64,000 nt of DNA from Pseudoscleropodium purum (lineage: Eukaryota; Streptophyta; Bryopsida; Hypnales; Brachytheciaceae). Made by a program: the position numbers and the translations under genes. The DNA lies in contig OZ017798.1 in the NCBI GenBank assembly GCA_963969395.1, positions 17,972,173-18,036,172 of the forward strand, given 5' to 3'. Shown here one piece after another: positions 36,600-48,564 of the stretch (positions within the stretch are counted from its first letter, which is position 1; each line of letters begins with the position of its first letter). The notes under the pieces were generated by a model, which saw nothing but the letters and a program-made list of their open reading frames with translations, did no database searches and was not told the origin of the DNA.

Positions 36600-39120
36600 T
36601 AGATAGTAGACATAAAGTAATAAATAGACAAATACTTGTGTTTTTCAAACTTTTCAGCATATAGAAATTTCATATCTTGAAAATAGAGTACTTGATCTTT
36701 CCAATGGCTGTATTGTTCTTGATTTGATGAATTTTTGAGTGAGCAACAACAATAGAAGTTGAAATATCTAATTTGCATAAAGTTTCAGTTCTGAGTGTAT
36801 GCAAATTTATCGAAGGTGATTAAATAGATTTCAATCAAATCATCCAGTATGTAATAAAATGTACAATGACTAATAAAATCAAGTACAAATCTAAAATGTT
36901 TTAATTCTAACAACCATAACATAAGCATTGACATTTGCATCTTGAACCATGTATGTTACATATTTGCTAAATTTCAAAATTATAGAAGGAGTTTTATACA
37001 TGCTGCCCAAAGCTACCTAAGCTGCTTCAAAAGTTTAGGGTAGCATAACTTTTGATTTAGGCACCTAATTGGAAAAAAAATTAGATTTTCACCAAGGGAA
37101 TACATCTATACACATTGTGTCCAAATTTGTATATACATTTGGCCAAAAATGACTTAGTAGTAACCTATCTAAGATTTCTTGCATAAAATGAATGAACAAT
37201 TGGTCTTCTAAGGATTAGGAAGGCCAACTTGAACAAGTGAATTTGATGATCTTACAATTGTTTTCATCAATATTCATTTAAATGAAGATTTTAGTCTTTG
37301 CTTTGGAAAAGGGTATTACACATTGCTTAGTTAGACCTCAAAACATTGCAAAACTTTTGGGGTTAATGTTTGCGTATATAAAATAAAATCAGAAAATTAG
37401 TTTGAACATTAGTAACTTCCAAAATTTGTTTTCAATTACAAATATATAGTGTGATTTCTTGTGTATTTCTACAAATGGTGGAAGAATCATATGGCTAGGA
37501 ATGAATAGAAAGAACTTTCACGAATAAAAAATGTATCTTATAGACAAATAAATTATCTCTAACTCCTAAAGTTCTTTACTCTCTCATAGAGCTTTTAGAA
37601 AGGCTTGGATAGGCTCATATAAAGTCAATTGTAAGTGAATGAAAGTGAAATTCTTGCCTCAAAGATGTGCATTTCTATAAGCTTACCCAAATTGTAATTT
37701 TTTTTAATCAATCCTTGAGTCAATAATTATGGTACTTGAAAGTTTATAGATAGCTTTGGATAGCTTGCTTATAGAAAGTGCAAGAAATTGAACAAGCAAT
37801 TAAGTAGACAAATTGTGAATTTTTTTCATTAACTATGAATGCTAATATTTGTAATCCAAGAAGCCAAATGGGCTAAAACTTTTCTACTCTTTCTCACAAT
37901 AGTATAAAAAAATAATGTGTGGTTGAAAATGATTTTTTTCCCACTTTTCACTCAATGCACTAAAAATGGTAGTTTTAGAACAATTTTAGAACCATTATCA
38001 CAAATTCATGATTTTATTTATTTATATTCTTTTAGTACTTGATTAAGAAAAAAAAAATCTTTGTGTTAATTATTGAGAATCTAATTCTTCCTAAAAGTGA
38101 GTTCTATTAAAAAAATTAAAATCTTGCTCATATAGTTACTTTGGAGGGGACATCCACTCAAAGAAAGATAATTTTGAATATGTTAAACACCTCCATTTAA
38201 AAAAAAATTGGCATGCAAATAACTAACATGACTATCCACTCAATGGTTTAAATTCCTAAAGTAGAAGACAGCCTCTTCTACAAAGTCGAGTCAAACTATG
38301 TTCACCTTGTTGGTACTTGGTAAGGGCCCAAAAGTTCTTTTCTTCTAAACTACAAACATTATAATCTTACATTCTATGTGGTTAGAATGATTTGAAATTT
38401 TTCCACAAATTTTTGTAGTAGACTAGCACAAATTTGTATGGTTGAAATTTTTGAATGTTTTTTTTATATTTTGACACTTGTGCTCAATGCTCTAGAAAGT
38501 AGTAGTTGTAGATGCAATTTTGTGAAAAATATTCCTAGTCCTTTAGGGATTAAACGAAATAATTTTTTTAAAAGATAATGAATTAACTCTTGAGAAAGCC
38601 TAGTGGGAGAAGAAAATATAGATTTGAAGCTTTTTAAATGAATAAATTATGGCCAAAAAAGATTTTGAGCATAACATCTTCAATTTTGCAATTTTTACTT
38701 TTTTTTCTTTCCATTTAGATATGAACTAATTAAAAACTTGACATAAGAATCATAAAACATCAAGTGATGAGGCTAGTTTCATTGCTAATAAAGATAAATA
38801 TTTAGCATACTTAGCTATATGTCAACCATTTCATATAGCTCCTACAAAATCATTGAGAAAAAGGGCTGCCTTGAACAATATTGTTTTAGTATCAATTCAG
38901 TACCGCATCAAAATTTACACAATATAATACTAAATCAGTATTGCTACATTACTAAAAAGAAGATTCCTACATGCAATACTAAATTAGAGGCAAATTAATA
39001 TTACTACATACTTTGCTATTTAATATTGCCTTGTACATTGCATAGTATTATTTCAGAACTAAAAATTTATTACTAATTAGTACTAAAATATTACATACAA
39101 TATAGTTTTAATTTAATTTC
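36600..39120. other. AT-rich intergenic DNA, no gene seen
   Basis: No exon chain or protein signature. CTTTAGGGATTAAA at 38551 resembles a decayed TTAACCCC-type element end. From 38870 the sequence is rich in CAATATT/AGTATTGC words, as is 40755-41100. Confidence 0.5.
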
Positions 39121-39124
39121 TAAT

Positions 39125-39300
39125 TAAAAATATATATGAAATTTTCTACTACCCGCCCCCCAGCACAGGCCCTTTACCCCAAGGAGGGACTAACTGGGCC
39201 CTCCAGCCCGTGGAGGTCAATTGGGCAAGTTGAAGCAGCCTACCGCACAGATCCAACCAATACACCATCCACAGCACATTACATGCACACACAGGTCTTA
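39125..39300. other. GC-rich island inside AT-rich DNA
   Basis: About 170 bp of GC-rich sequence (ACCCGCCCCCCAGCACAGGC followed by a GGGCCCTCC word) interrupts a very AT-rich stretch. The only frame, 39136-39417, runs out of the island into AT-rich DNA and shows no family features. Probably a foreign insert or repeat fragment of unknown identity. Confidence 0.35.
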
Positions 39301-39563
39301 GAATTTTATTTAACTAGTTATTCAACTTGTTTTTTCGTTTGCTTCATAAAATCAGCAAACTTTGGAGGTCTTTTTGGCATAGCTGAACAACTTTTTAAAG
39401 AAAACTTTGAACTATGAAAACTAATAAAATTAAGCTCAATTTCATTTCCAAGAATTTGTTTGAGATTTTGAGACTTCATTTTAAAGTTATGGACAAAATT
39501 TAAAGATAATGTTTGAAAATGTCCCCAAAAATATCTTTTTCAACTCCTCTCTTAATTTTTACC

Positions 39564-39808
39564 CATTAGAAGATTTTTGGGGCCTTTGGATGCTTGCGAG
39601 TTATCACAGCCTACGAACGCAGGAAATAGATTCGGCGTAGCAGTCTGACGTAGCCGAGACCTTGCTACGTCATTGACCAATTTTTTTTTTCATTTGGAGA
39701 CTAATTTTTTTTAATTTATGAAAAAAAAAATTCTGACAACAGGCTGTTTCCCTTGCTGCGGGGAACAGGCCCGAAATAGGCTTCTAGACCCCTCAAACTC
39801 TTCTAATG
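39564..39808. mobile_element. MITE family D, copy 3 (inverted)
   Basis: Begins CATTAGAAGATTTTTGGGG and ends CCCCTCAAACTCTTCTAATG. The interior is the reverse of the other two copies: TTGCTGCGGGGAACAGGCCC near the right end and TCATTTGGAGACTAAT in the middle. Confidence 0.85.
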
Positions 39809-40721
39809 CATAACTTTTGATTGGAGGTTCAAAATCTCAAATGGATTTTTGGAGATGATAGTTAACTTAATTTTATAATTTTTCATAGTTCAAATTTTTA
39901 TGACGAAAGTTGTTCTACTATGCCAAAAGGTCGCCAAAGTCTACTCAATTAAAAAACACTGAATTGTGAACTATTAACTTTAAAAAAATTCCATTGCATA
40001 GTACCCTTTAAGAAATATTGCATTCCCACTATGAAGTTTAATAAAAAATTTGTACAAAAATTTCTTAAAATTATAATTGGATATGGTAAAACAATTGAAC
40101 CATTATGCTCAAACACATAGAAGTAGTCATAATACAAGGATTTATTAGTAAAATAGAATTATAATTGACAAATATCTATTTAATAAAATTTGGGAAGTCA
40201 ACACCTTAACATTGAATCCTTTGTAGAAGAATTTTTTTTTAGGTAATGTGAATTTTTCTACAAAAATGAGATGAGTACTTTGATTTTTCTTAAATTTTTC
40301 CATAATGAAATTTGAAAAATTCATCACCAATATTTGTCAATCAATTATTATATAACATATATAAAGAATACTCAAAACAATTTACCAAAAATGATTTTTT
40401 TTTTAAATTAAAATTTGATGTGTTGATCAAGATTATATGAAATAATAAATTTATTAGTATAATTTTGATAAAATATTTTTCAAATGGTAGTATTTTTTTA
40501 TACCAACCAACAATCTTTATAAAGAGTTACAAAAGACAAATGATAGTAAAGAAAATGAATAACTATAGGGTGAGATTTGGGTAATTACAATCTTCACATT
40601 TTAAAGGTTCCAACAAGATTTTTGGAATTACACTAGTAACATCATATCATGATTGGTCTTATTCCAAATTCCAAATTGCTCTTCACTAAAATGATAACCC
40701 CTAAATGCCCAAATAAAAGTG

Positions 40722-40741
40722 CCCCCCCCCCCCCCCCCCCC
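40722..40741. repeat. Poly-C tract (20 C)
   Basis: Uninterrupted run of 20 C following an ATAACCCCTAAATGCCCAAA word that looks like another TTAACCCC-type terminus. The following 350 bp (40755-41100) are made of CAATATTG/GTATTGCA-rich sequence. Confidence 0.85.
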
Positions 40742-41316
40742 ATTCTCTTGCAGTACTTATCCAATATTGTTTCAATACAAAATTGTTATTTTGAATTATA
40801 TAATTGCAATATAAATTCAAAACAATTCTTAGTTAAAAATATTGTTGCAATCAATATGGCAATAATACCAAGTTTTCCAATATTGTTTAGGTATATTTTT
40901 AGTATTGCATCAATACTACAACAATTGAAATTGTTGCAATATTGCAACATCAACTAATCTTTTAGAATTGAATAGCTATAAAATTTGTATTACATCAATA
41001 TTACAAAAACACTTAATTTTTCAGTACTGAGTAGCTATATTTTGTATACTGCATTAGTACTGCATAGTAGGGAAACTACATCAGCATTGGTGCAATACTA
41101 TTGCAATGGTGGGTGTTTTCCTGATGATGCTCTTGAAGTTATTCATTCATCCACTTAATAGATGGCAACTTTCTTGAGGATTAATATTATACTATATTCA
41201 AAAATATCAAGTACCTCATAATTGAACAATTTCTTAGATATCATCTTTTCTTTCCAACTAATTCAAGACCATCAAATTTGGGAGATGCAAAAACCTCTCC
41301 AATCGTCCGTCCGTCG

Positions 41317-41892
41317 GTTCAAAGATGGCTCAAATGAACCCTCGAGACACAGCCCAAGGAGATTTTCTCTGATTCCCGGATTTGGCAATCCTGGTTCGCA
41401 GATTGCAAACAGGCGAAAGATGGGTCACTGATCAATTCACTCCTGGGTGAGGCTCCCTGATTCCCCCATTCCTGGAGCAAATTCATCTGGGGAACTTCAG
41501 ATATTCCCAAGCGAAACAAGGAACGGACGAAGGAGCTCACACGTACAGATCGATGATGCATCGGTCCTTTCTCTTTCAACTAAGCCAAGTATCGATCTGG
41601 ACATCGTGCAGATCGAACTTCAAAGGTTCAAACCAGCCACGAGATTCTGTGTTTTGGCTCCCGGATTTGGCAATCCTGGTTTACAGATTGCAAACAGGCG
41701 AAAGATGTGCCACTGATTTTCACTCCTAGGTGAGGCTCCCTGATTCCCCAGTTCCTGGTGCAAAGTTATCTGGGGAACTTCAGATATTCCCCGAGCGAAA
41801 CAAGGAATGGACGAAGGAGCTCACTGACACAGATCAATGCATCGATCTGGACATCGTACAGACCAAACTTCAAAGGTTCAAACCAACCACGA
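41317..41892. repeat. Tandem duplication, ~285-bp unit, unknown role
   Basis: Unit 1 (41375-41659) and unit 2 (41660-41892, shortened) both start CCCGGATTTGGCAATCCTGG. Both contain GCAAACAGGCGAAAGATG, CTGGGGAACTTCAGATATTC and GAACTTCAAAGGTTCAAACC. A partial unit precedes at 41317. A GGAACGGACGGAGGAGCTCA word recurs at 42221. It is GC-richer than the surroundings. Plus-strand frames run into stops at the same point of each unit (ANRRKM-x-H end), so it is probably non-coding. It lies 0.5-1 kb beyond the oxidase stop codon. Confidence 0.8.
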
Positions 41893-42393
41893 GACACCTG
41901 TAACAAATTTTGAATTTTATCAGGCACAAGTCGTGCATGTCATGCGACCACCATGGCTTCATAACAAAAGCAATCTTCCCCTCCCCCAACTCCTTACTAA
42001 GTTAGACACGCAAAACCAGAAATCACTTCTGCTTCTCGGCCAGCTTCTTCAAATCGCGCGTTGAAACGCCTACTGATTGATCCAGGGTAGATCAGATTAC
42101 CCAATCGGTCCTCCATGGACATTTAACGCAAACTCCACTCAATTGTATTGATTGCTGCCTGCTCACCGTAGGACACAAACTCTACACAGCACGTAGGACT
42201 CGATTTCGGCATCATAGATAGGAACGGACGGAGGAGCTCACGCAGGGGCACTCACAAAAGTTGTGCAGGTGCAGTCGTTATGGCCATTGTGAAGTTCAGT
42301 GAATTAAAGCTCATCGCCAGTGTTGCGCGTATGAATCCTTTCTTAAACCCTAACCCTGGAATGCAAAGCCTTCTCCGATCGTCTCCTCCACCT

Positions 42394-44871
42394 TCAGAGT
42401 TCATCGTGCCCCGCCCTCGCATCAACCACCACCTTGCAAATCTTATACTCTGGAAACACAGGCGACGCCACACACGCATGCCTCTCCGCACAATGCTCAT
42501 CTTCTTCACAAAAACACCACTGCTCCAACGCACACAACTTCCCATACTCCGGTACTCTCTTCTTCAAAATCGTCTCATAAAGCTCCGGCTCAAACACCCT
42601 CTCCGGGTCATGCTTCTCCTGCAACTCCCTCATCTTCTCGAAGCTCTCTTCTGGGAAGTTCTCTCTCACATGGCACTTCGGATGCTTAAAAATCCTCTCA
42701 CTGTTCTGCCCATACGACGGCCGTCCTTTATATTTACATAGACTCAACTGCTCAATCGTCTCCCACACGGCGGCGTGTTTCCCTGGCTTCCTCGGTGTCC
42801 TTGCGGACGCCATGGGGAGCCATTGCACAAAAACCACGTCTTCACTACCCGTGCTGGTGGAGAGAGGGGATGGGGTTCCGGAGCCGAAGCGGAGCATGAA
42901 GGGACCAGGTAAGCAGGACTTTCCATGTCCAGGAATGCGTGATGAAACTTCGGAAAGCTCCGAGAGGATAATGCGTTTGACGTCGTGAACCCAAGAGGAC
43001 AAGAGGGAGCGTTTGATGACAAGCTCACCAGCGGGGATCACGACGCCGGTGTGGTGCGGATCCCAGAAACAGTTGGGGGAGCATTCGGGTGAGAGGGGAA
43101 CGCGGTTGGTGGGGAGAGTGGTGTGTGTGGTGGGCTGGTCGTTGTTGTCGTGGAAAACGGGGAGGCGCATTCCCGATTGGGCTACGCTGCAAGCCGCTGC
43201 ACGGGAAACAAGGGGGGCAGGGTCAGCAAACAGAAACTTCAAACAAGAAACAGAGAATTTTTAACAGGACCATGAGGATTGTCACGAGGAGTTATTTGCG
43301 ATTCTCGTTGCAAGTTTAGGTTTCCCTCTTGGTCTCACAGGAGATTTTCTAGGGGTATACTACTGGTTTCAAGCAATAGTTTGGTAAGGTGAGAGGTAAG
43401 GGGTTCTCATCATGGTTCGTTGAAGCTCTGCGGATCAATTGCCCGCCTTCTACAGACAGTGTTGATAAGCGGTTTGTGAAACCCAAAGATAAAATGGATG
43501 GAGGTTGGTTGCAAAGATTAAGGAAAGATGTTAGTCCTGAGTTAGAATGAAAGGACATTGAGTTCAGTTGTTGATCCAAGATTGAATCAACTGAACATTG
43601 AAGATTGAAGGATTTTCTTATCAACAATTGGAGATTGACGACATGAAATCAACCCTAGAAGATTATACAGAAATTACAATCTCAAAGAACGCGACGGGGA
43701 GATGAGATCCCACGGTGAATCACACGACAGAGTATTTGTTCCACTTGGGATTCTCAACAAGCTCCTTGTGAATTGGAAGAAGCATTCAAAAGCAAGAGGG
43801 TTTGCACTCACCTGCATTCAAACCATCTGCGGCCTCCGAGTCATCCGCCACGTCATTCCCCCAAGCCGCATGCAACTCACTCACCGCCCCAGCAACGTCA
43901 CCTCCAAGTCCCGACAACAACACATTTGTCCCATTCACATCAAGAGCCGGCACCCCTTCCTCTCCCTCCCCCTCCCTCACAGTCTTAAGCAAAATGCTTC
44001 TATAAATCCCAAGATCCGGTCGCCAGTAAGCCATTGCAAACTCGGTCTCCTCCCTCGTAACCCTCTCCAACTCCACCACCATCCCCTCATCATCCAAATC
44101 GTCTCTCACTTCCACTTCCGTCATCGACCACGGCTCCAGCTGCAACGTCACCTCCGTCACCACTCCAATCAACCCCAGTCCCCCAAGTAAGCCCTCTCCT
44201 TCCTCCGTTCCCACATCACTCACCAACACTTCCCCCTTGGCGTTCACCCACTTGAGCTTCGTCACGATTTCAGCAAGAGAGGAGCCTGCGCCATGCGCGG
44301 AAGCGGAGATTACGCCCCCGACGGTGAGATTCGCGTAAGAAGAGGGCGCTCCTACTAGCGCCGACATGTTGTTTGCTTCTGCCGCTTCTAAAAAACTTAG
44401 CAGCGTCATGCCGGCTTCGACTGTGAGCTGGTGAGCTTCCTTGTTGACGTCCACCACGCGGTTCATTTTGTGGAGGAGTAAATTGATTGCTGTGACGGAT
44501 CCATGATGATTCTTTGTAGGTTCCTTCTTCCCGTTGAATTCGAATCCCAGCTTCGTGCTGGCGCGTTTCCCTGGGCAGACGAACCCTGACGCGGAGTGCA
44601 TCCCAGGGCGCGTAGCGCGGATCTTCACTGGGGTGCCCTTGGCTGTGTACTCCTTGATGAGGGAGCTGATTTCGGCGGTACTTGTTACGGTGATGTGCAG
44701 ATCTGAAGTGCATTTGAAGAAGGTGGAAGCCGCGTAGAGCGTCGTGCTGGTGTCGCGGTGCGTCATGCCCTCACTCGCAATTGAGTCCTCGGCTTGGGCT
44801 ACCGCTGGGACTGACACGAGGTGCAGTACCACTGCGATTGCGAATACCATCAACGCAGGTTTTCGAGACAT
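42394..44871 (-). CDS. Plant L-gulonolactone oxidase-like flavoprotein, 2 exons
   Basis: FAD-dependent sugar-1,4-lactone oxidase of the plant GulLO group, linked to ascorbate formation from L-gulono-1,4-lactone. Exon 1 44871-43812, exon 2 43196-42394; the intron begins GTGAGT and ends TTTCCCGTGCAG. Total 620 residues, close to the usual ~590. Residues 1-27 are a clear signal peptide (hydrophobic ALMVFAIAVVLHLV), so it enters the secretory path. The FAD (PCMH-type) domain spans about 50-230, with VEAGMTL at 151-157 and TVGGVISASAHG at 183-194. The C-terminal domain ends in the Cys-rich tail of this plant group (CALEQWCFCEEDEHC, then C-x6 spacing to KICK). The usual H-W-G-K motif is replaced by S-Y-G-Q at about 514-517, which may alter flavin handling. 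Exon 1 is GC-rich. A copied golgin promoter lies 53 bp upstream of its ATG. Confidence 0.88.
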
Positions 44872-44923
44872 TTTGCTCCAAATTGTAGCTGTGATTACAC
44901 TGAGGCAGCTGTGAATCTAGATA

Positions 44924-45973
44924 CCGAGGGGATGCCTAGTTGAAGAGTATCCTGCCTTTCTAGTGTGCACTAAGCAAGAATTATTCAGATTTCAATACCT
45001 CTAAGATTTGGAAGCCACGACTACGCAAGAGCTTCCAGTGATACCAAGAACAACATATGAGCGAAGAAACAAATACTCCAACAAACAAACCGACAGAATT
45101 TGACAAGAGAAATGAGCGGCCCTTACCCATCGTCTTCATCTCGACCATAATTGCTGGTTCCAAACACCAGTCCACCCACGCCCTACACCAAACCATGCAG
45201 ATGAAGACCTCGATTGCAACAGATACGTACCTCCCCACTACAGAGGCTAAATTCATAAAATCCACCTATTGTGGTCAAGAAAAACTCTTTCGGATTACAA
45301 GAAAAACAAATAAGTTCACCATATTCAATTGGCTTCATGAACTTCCGCTACCATTGCATCCATATATAGAAAGGAAATCGGGAGAATTCTCCTCGACAGA
45401 GATTGCAAGGAGCTCTGCTCGACCCAAATGGAGGTCAGCTTATTGCCAAAGCCAAACCACTGTACCTGCGCTACTGCATTGAGGTTCAAAGACCCCAACT
45501 TGAACGCCACAACCCGCTCACTTCACAGCCAAATTTCGCAAACACCAATCTTCTCTCCAATCAAAACGAATTTCAGGCTCCTAAATGTTCCTGCAATCAA
45601 CACATAGCGCTCCTGCAAATCGTCTCCCAATCCGTATCCCCAAACCTTCCTCGATCACTCACCCCAACCTCAAACCTGGCGCTTTCTCACTACACCGCAC
45701 ACATTCCCCTCACAGCTCAATTTCGCAAACTTACACACGCTCTAAAACAGAATTCCAAGCGCTTAACAATTCCTGCAATCGATCAACAGCAAAAGTTCCA
45801 CCATATCACAAGTCTAATCAAACCCTCTCCATCTGCAACACCCAGACCTTCCTCGATCTCGCACCACAACCAATATTTCGAGCAATCCGAAATTGCGTTA
45901 TAAGAAGGGTGATCTGGAGAGTGAGAAACGGCGCCAACCAGGTGCAAATTTGATTCTTCCCACTCAAAACCAG
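44924..45973 (-). pseudogene. Duplicated golgin promoter with exons 1-2, upstream of the oxidase
   Basis: This block copies 30716-31943 with only scattered differences. It holds the golgin intron 2 start, exon 2 (45182-45127, donor GATGG/GTAAGG intact), intron 1, exon 1 (45510-45466) and the leader. The copy differs by one consequential change: the start codon at 45510-45508 is GTG instead of ATG. It also lacks about 178 bp of leader, bounded in the parent by two copies of a CCTGCAATCAACA word. No later golgin exon is present, so it cannot make the tether. It points at the oxidase and ends 53 bp before its ATG, so it probably serves as that gene's promoter and 5' leader. Loss of the golgin ATG fits that role but could be chance. 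Confidence 0.85.
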
Positions 45974-47980
45974 CGATACTTGGAAATTGTAGTGGAAGTA
46001 GCCAAGCGGAGTGTAATTGAACTCGTTGATGCTACTGTGACCTACTGACCTCAATCAGGTCTACTAACGTTAAGCAATCAAAATGCAAGATTCCACGGGG
46101 CGGGTCTCTGTGGAAATCATCTGTTTTTATATTGTGTATTTTTGTATTAAAAAAATGAAAAAGCACTCGTTGGAAGTCAAGCTAATGTTGAAGACCTTCC
46201 CTTTTCCCACAAAATTTGGAGGATGAACAGTTGCACTTCTCTCCTATTGTACACAACAAGATTCTCTATCATTCATGGATCAGAAAATGGTCTCCACAAC
46301 GTTTATGGGTTAAGGATCACAAATTGAGATTGCAACTGAGTTCCACCGGTGATCCAACGACTATTGGCTCAAGGATGTTTCACATAGTTGTGCTTAGAAG
46401 GTAGACAAGCCTATATTACCACCTTGATTTGTAATTTGAATATCTTAGGGCTAATTCCAAGAGAGGTACATATTTATCAAAGGTGTGCGCTTGTTTCACA
46501 AATCAAACCTAAGTGGAATTATAACTTTTTGATTAAAATTGTAATTTCAATGAATTTTTGAAGTGGTCTGCTGTGAAATTACAAAACTACACGTAAAATA
46601 GAGTCATAATTTGAAAATGTCCTATCAACAACCCATAACCACCTTGGAATGTATTTATTAGTAGTTAAGTATCCACCACTTTAAGAACAAAAATTTTACC
46701 TAAGTTGGAATCAATGTACTAATTTTGTTAGAAAAATAGATGGATTTAGATGAGTTTTGTATTTGTAATGGGTCCGAAAGCAAGATGGTGGTAATATGCA
46801 AATGGTGGGGATGGGTTGGTCTACCTTAGTTGTGTAATAAGTCAAATTTAGAGATGTAGCTAAGGGTGAATGTAAAAAACAGATTTCCTATTTTGCACTT
46901 GATCAATCTATTTAAACATGATTTTTAGCTGATTTGGGGCGTTTATAGTGGTGCAAGGAACTGAATGCAAAGGTGCAACAAAGTGTGAATTAAAAAATCC
47001 CCTATTTTGTGTTTGATTAATCTATTTTTTACACTACTATCAACTAACTTGGGGCTTCTAATTGCAAATATGAACTCAAAATTTTCAAATTTTTATCATA
47101 CATGGTAGATTAAAAAAAATATATATTTTTATTAGGGATAAAACACAAGGGCAAAGCATCTCTACATTTGACTCATTGCGCAACTATAAGCACAAGTGTT
47201 TCACACTATGTTCCAAGTCCCAAGTTCCTAAGTCCTAGTTCAAAGCCAAATTTCAACTTTCTTGGGTTGTGGAATAAAAATATCAAATATGGAACTTGGA
47301 ACTTCTTAGTGTAAAGGCCAAAGTCCAAACCATAAGTCCTAACTTATCTCTTGTATAATGTTTTATTTCACAATTAAGTGCTTTAAAAATGAGTCAACAA
47401 GTCAAAACCTCATTTTTTGGGCACTTTGAGTATGAAATCTATTTTAGATAGACATGGATAGAATTTCAACCAATGAAGGTGGTTCACATGGGGGGTTTTC
47501 ACTTAATTTTATATTGAAAAACAATAGCTATGTCTTGAAGGCTTAGTTGGATATCCACTTTTGTTGTTTAAATCTAATTTAGCCTCAAAGTTCCACTTCC
47601 TTGGTGCCAAACTCCTCCAAAATGCTGCAATATAGGAGTCTTGGAGTGATATGGGACTTGGAGTGATATGGGACTCGGGAGTTGAGATATATTGTGAAAC
47701 ACCCTAAATTGCCATTGATTGTAATGATAGCTAGGAAGAAGTCTCTGTTTTGGCTATGTATTGAAGGGGGCAAGGTGGGAGGAAGCTTAAGTTTGCAGTC
47801 TGCATAAAAGAAAAATTATTTTGAGGAAGTTTGAATAATACCATAGCCTTACATAAGAATCAAGCCATATTAAAGAATAAAATAATGAAAAAAGAGTTCT
47901 TTTTCTTCACTTATAGTTTTTGTATTCTATACTTCAAGCATTACAAGGACAGTCTATCATAGCATATCTTCTAGATTTTG
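45974..47980. other. AT-rich intergenic DNA with a family C remnant
   Basis: No gene seen. At 47040-47165 the words GGGGCTTCTAATTGCAAATA and CAAATTTTTATCATA match the centre of MITE family C, with decayed ends. The remainder is unremarkable AT-rich sequence. Confidence 0.5.
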
Positions 47981-48564
47981 AGTTGTTTAACCGCTAAAGT
48001 TCTTTGACTATATTTTCACCAAAAAAGCTCCGAAACTACCATTTTTAGGACAAGTACCAAAAACATTTAAAAAAAATTGGGGGGCACATCCATTTGTAGG
48101 ATCTTGTATAATGATAATTTGAGAAGATGTGGAAAAAATTTCAAGAATTTCCACCATGTAGATTGCAAGATATTAGCATTTCAATTGACAAAAAGCCTTT
48201 TTTTGGCCCTGTGAAAAACCGGGCAGCTACACTTTACAAGGTCACATTTGTACGAAAAAATGTCCAAAATGGTTGCAACTCTTTGGATTAATTTTTTACT
48301 CCAAATTAGCTACATGCTTGAAAAAAATTTAGATCATTTGGAATTGTAGAACATATAGGAAAAAAATAGTCAATAGAAAGAAGTAGAGAATGAATAAAAA
48401 TACTAAATTGTTAATAATTTAGTTATAAAATTGAAAAATTCCAATTCCCATGAATTTAATGTTGTAATAATTAATATTCACCTAATATTTTTATTTTTTT
48501 TCCAAAAATATTGAAAACTGAGTTCAATAAAGAACTTTAAAGTTTATTTTGGAGTAGAGAGTCC

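Noticed and set aside
42280..42741. 153-codon plus-strand frame
   Set aside because: Antisense shadow of oxidase exon 2, Leu/Pro/Arg-rich with no family features.
43702..44190. 162-codon plus-strand frame
   Set aside because: Antisense shadow of oxidase exon 1; His/Pro/Ser-rich composition typical of reversed GC-rich coding sequence.
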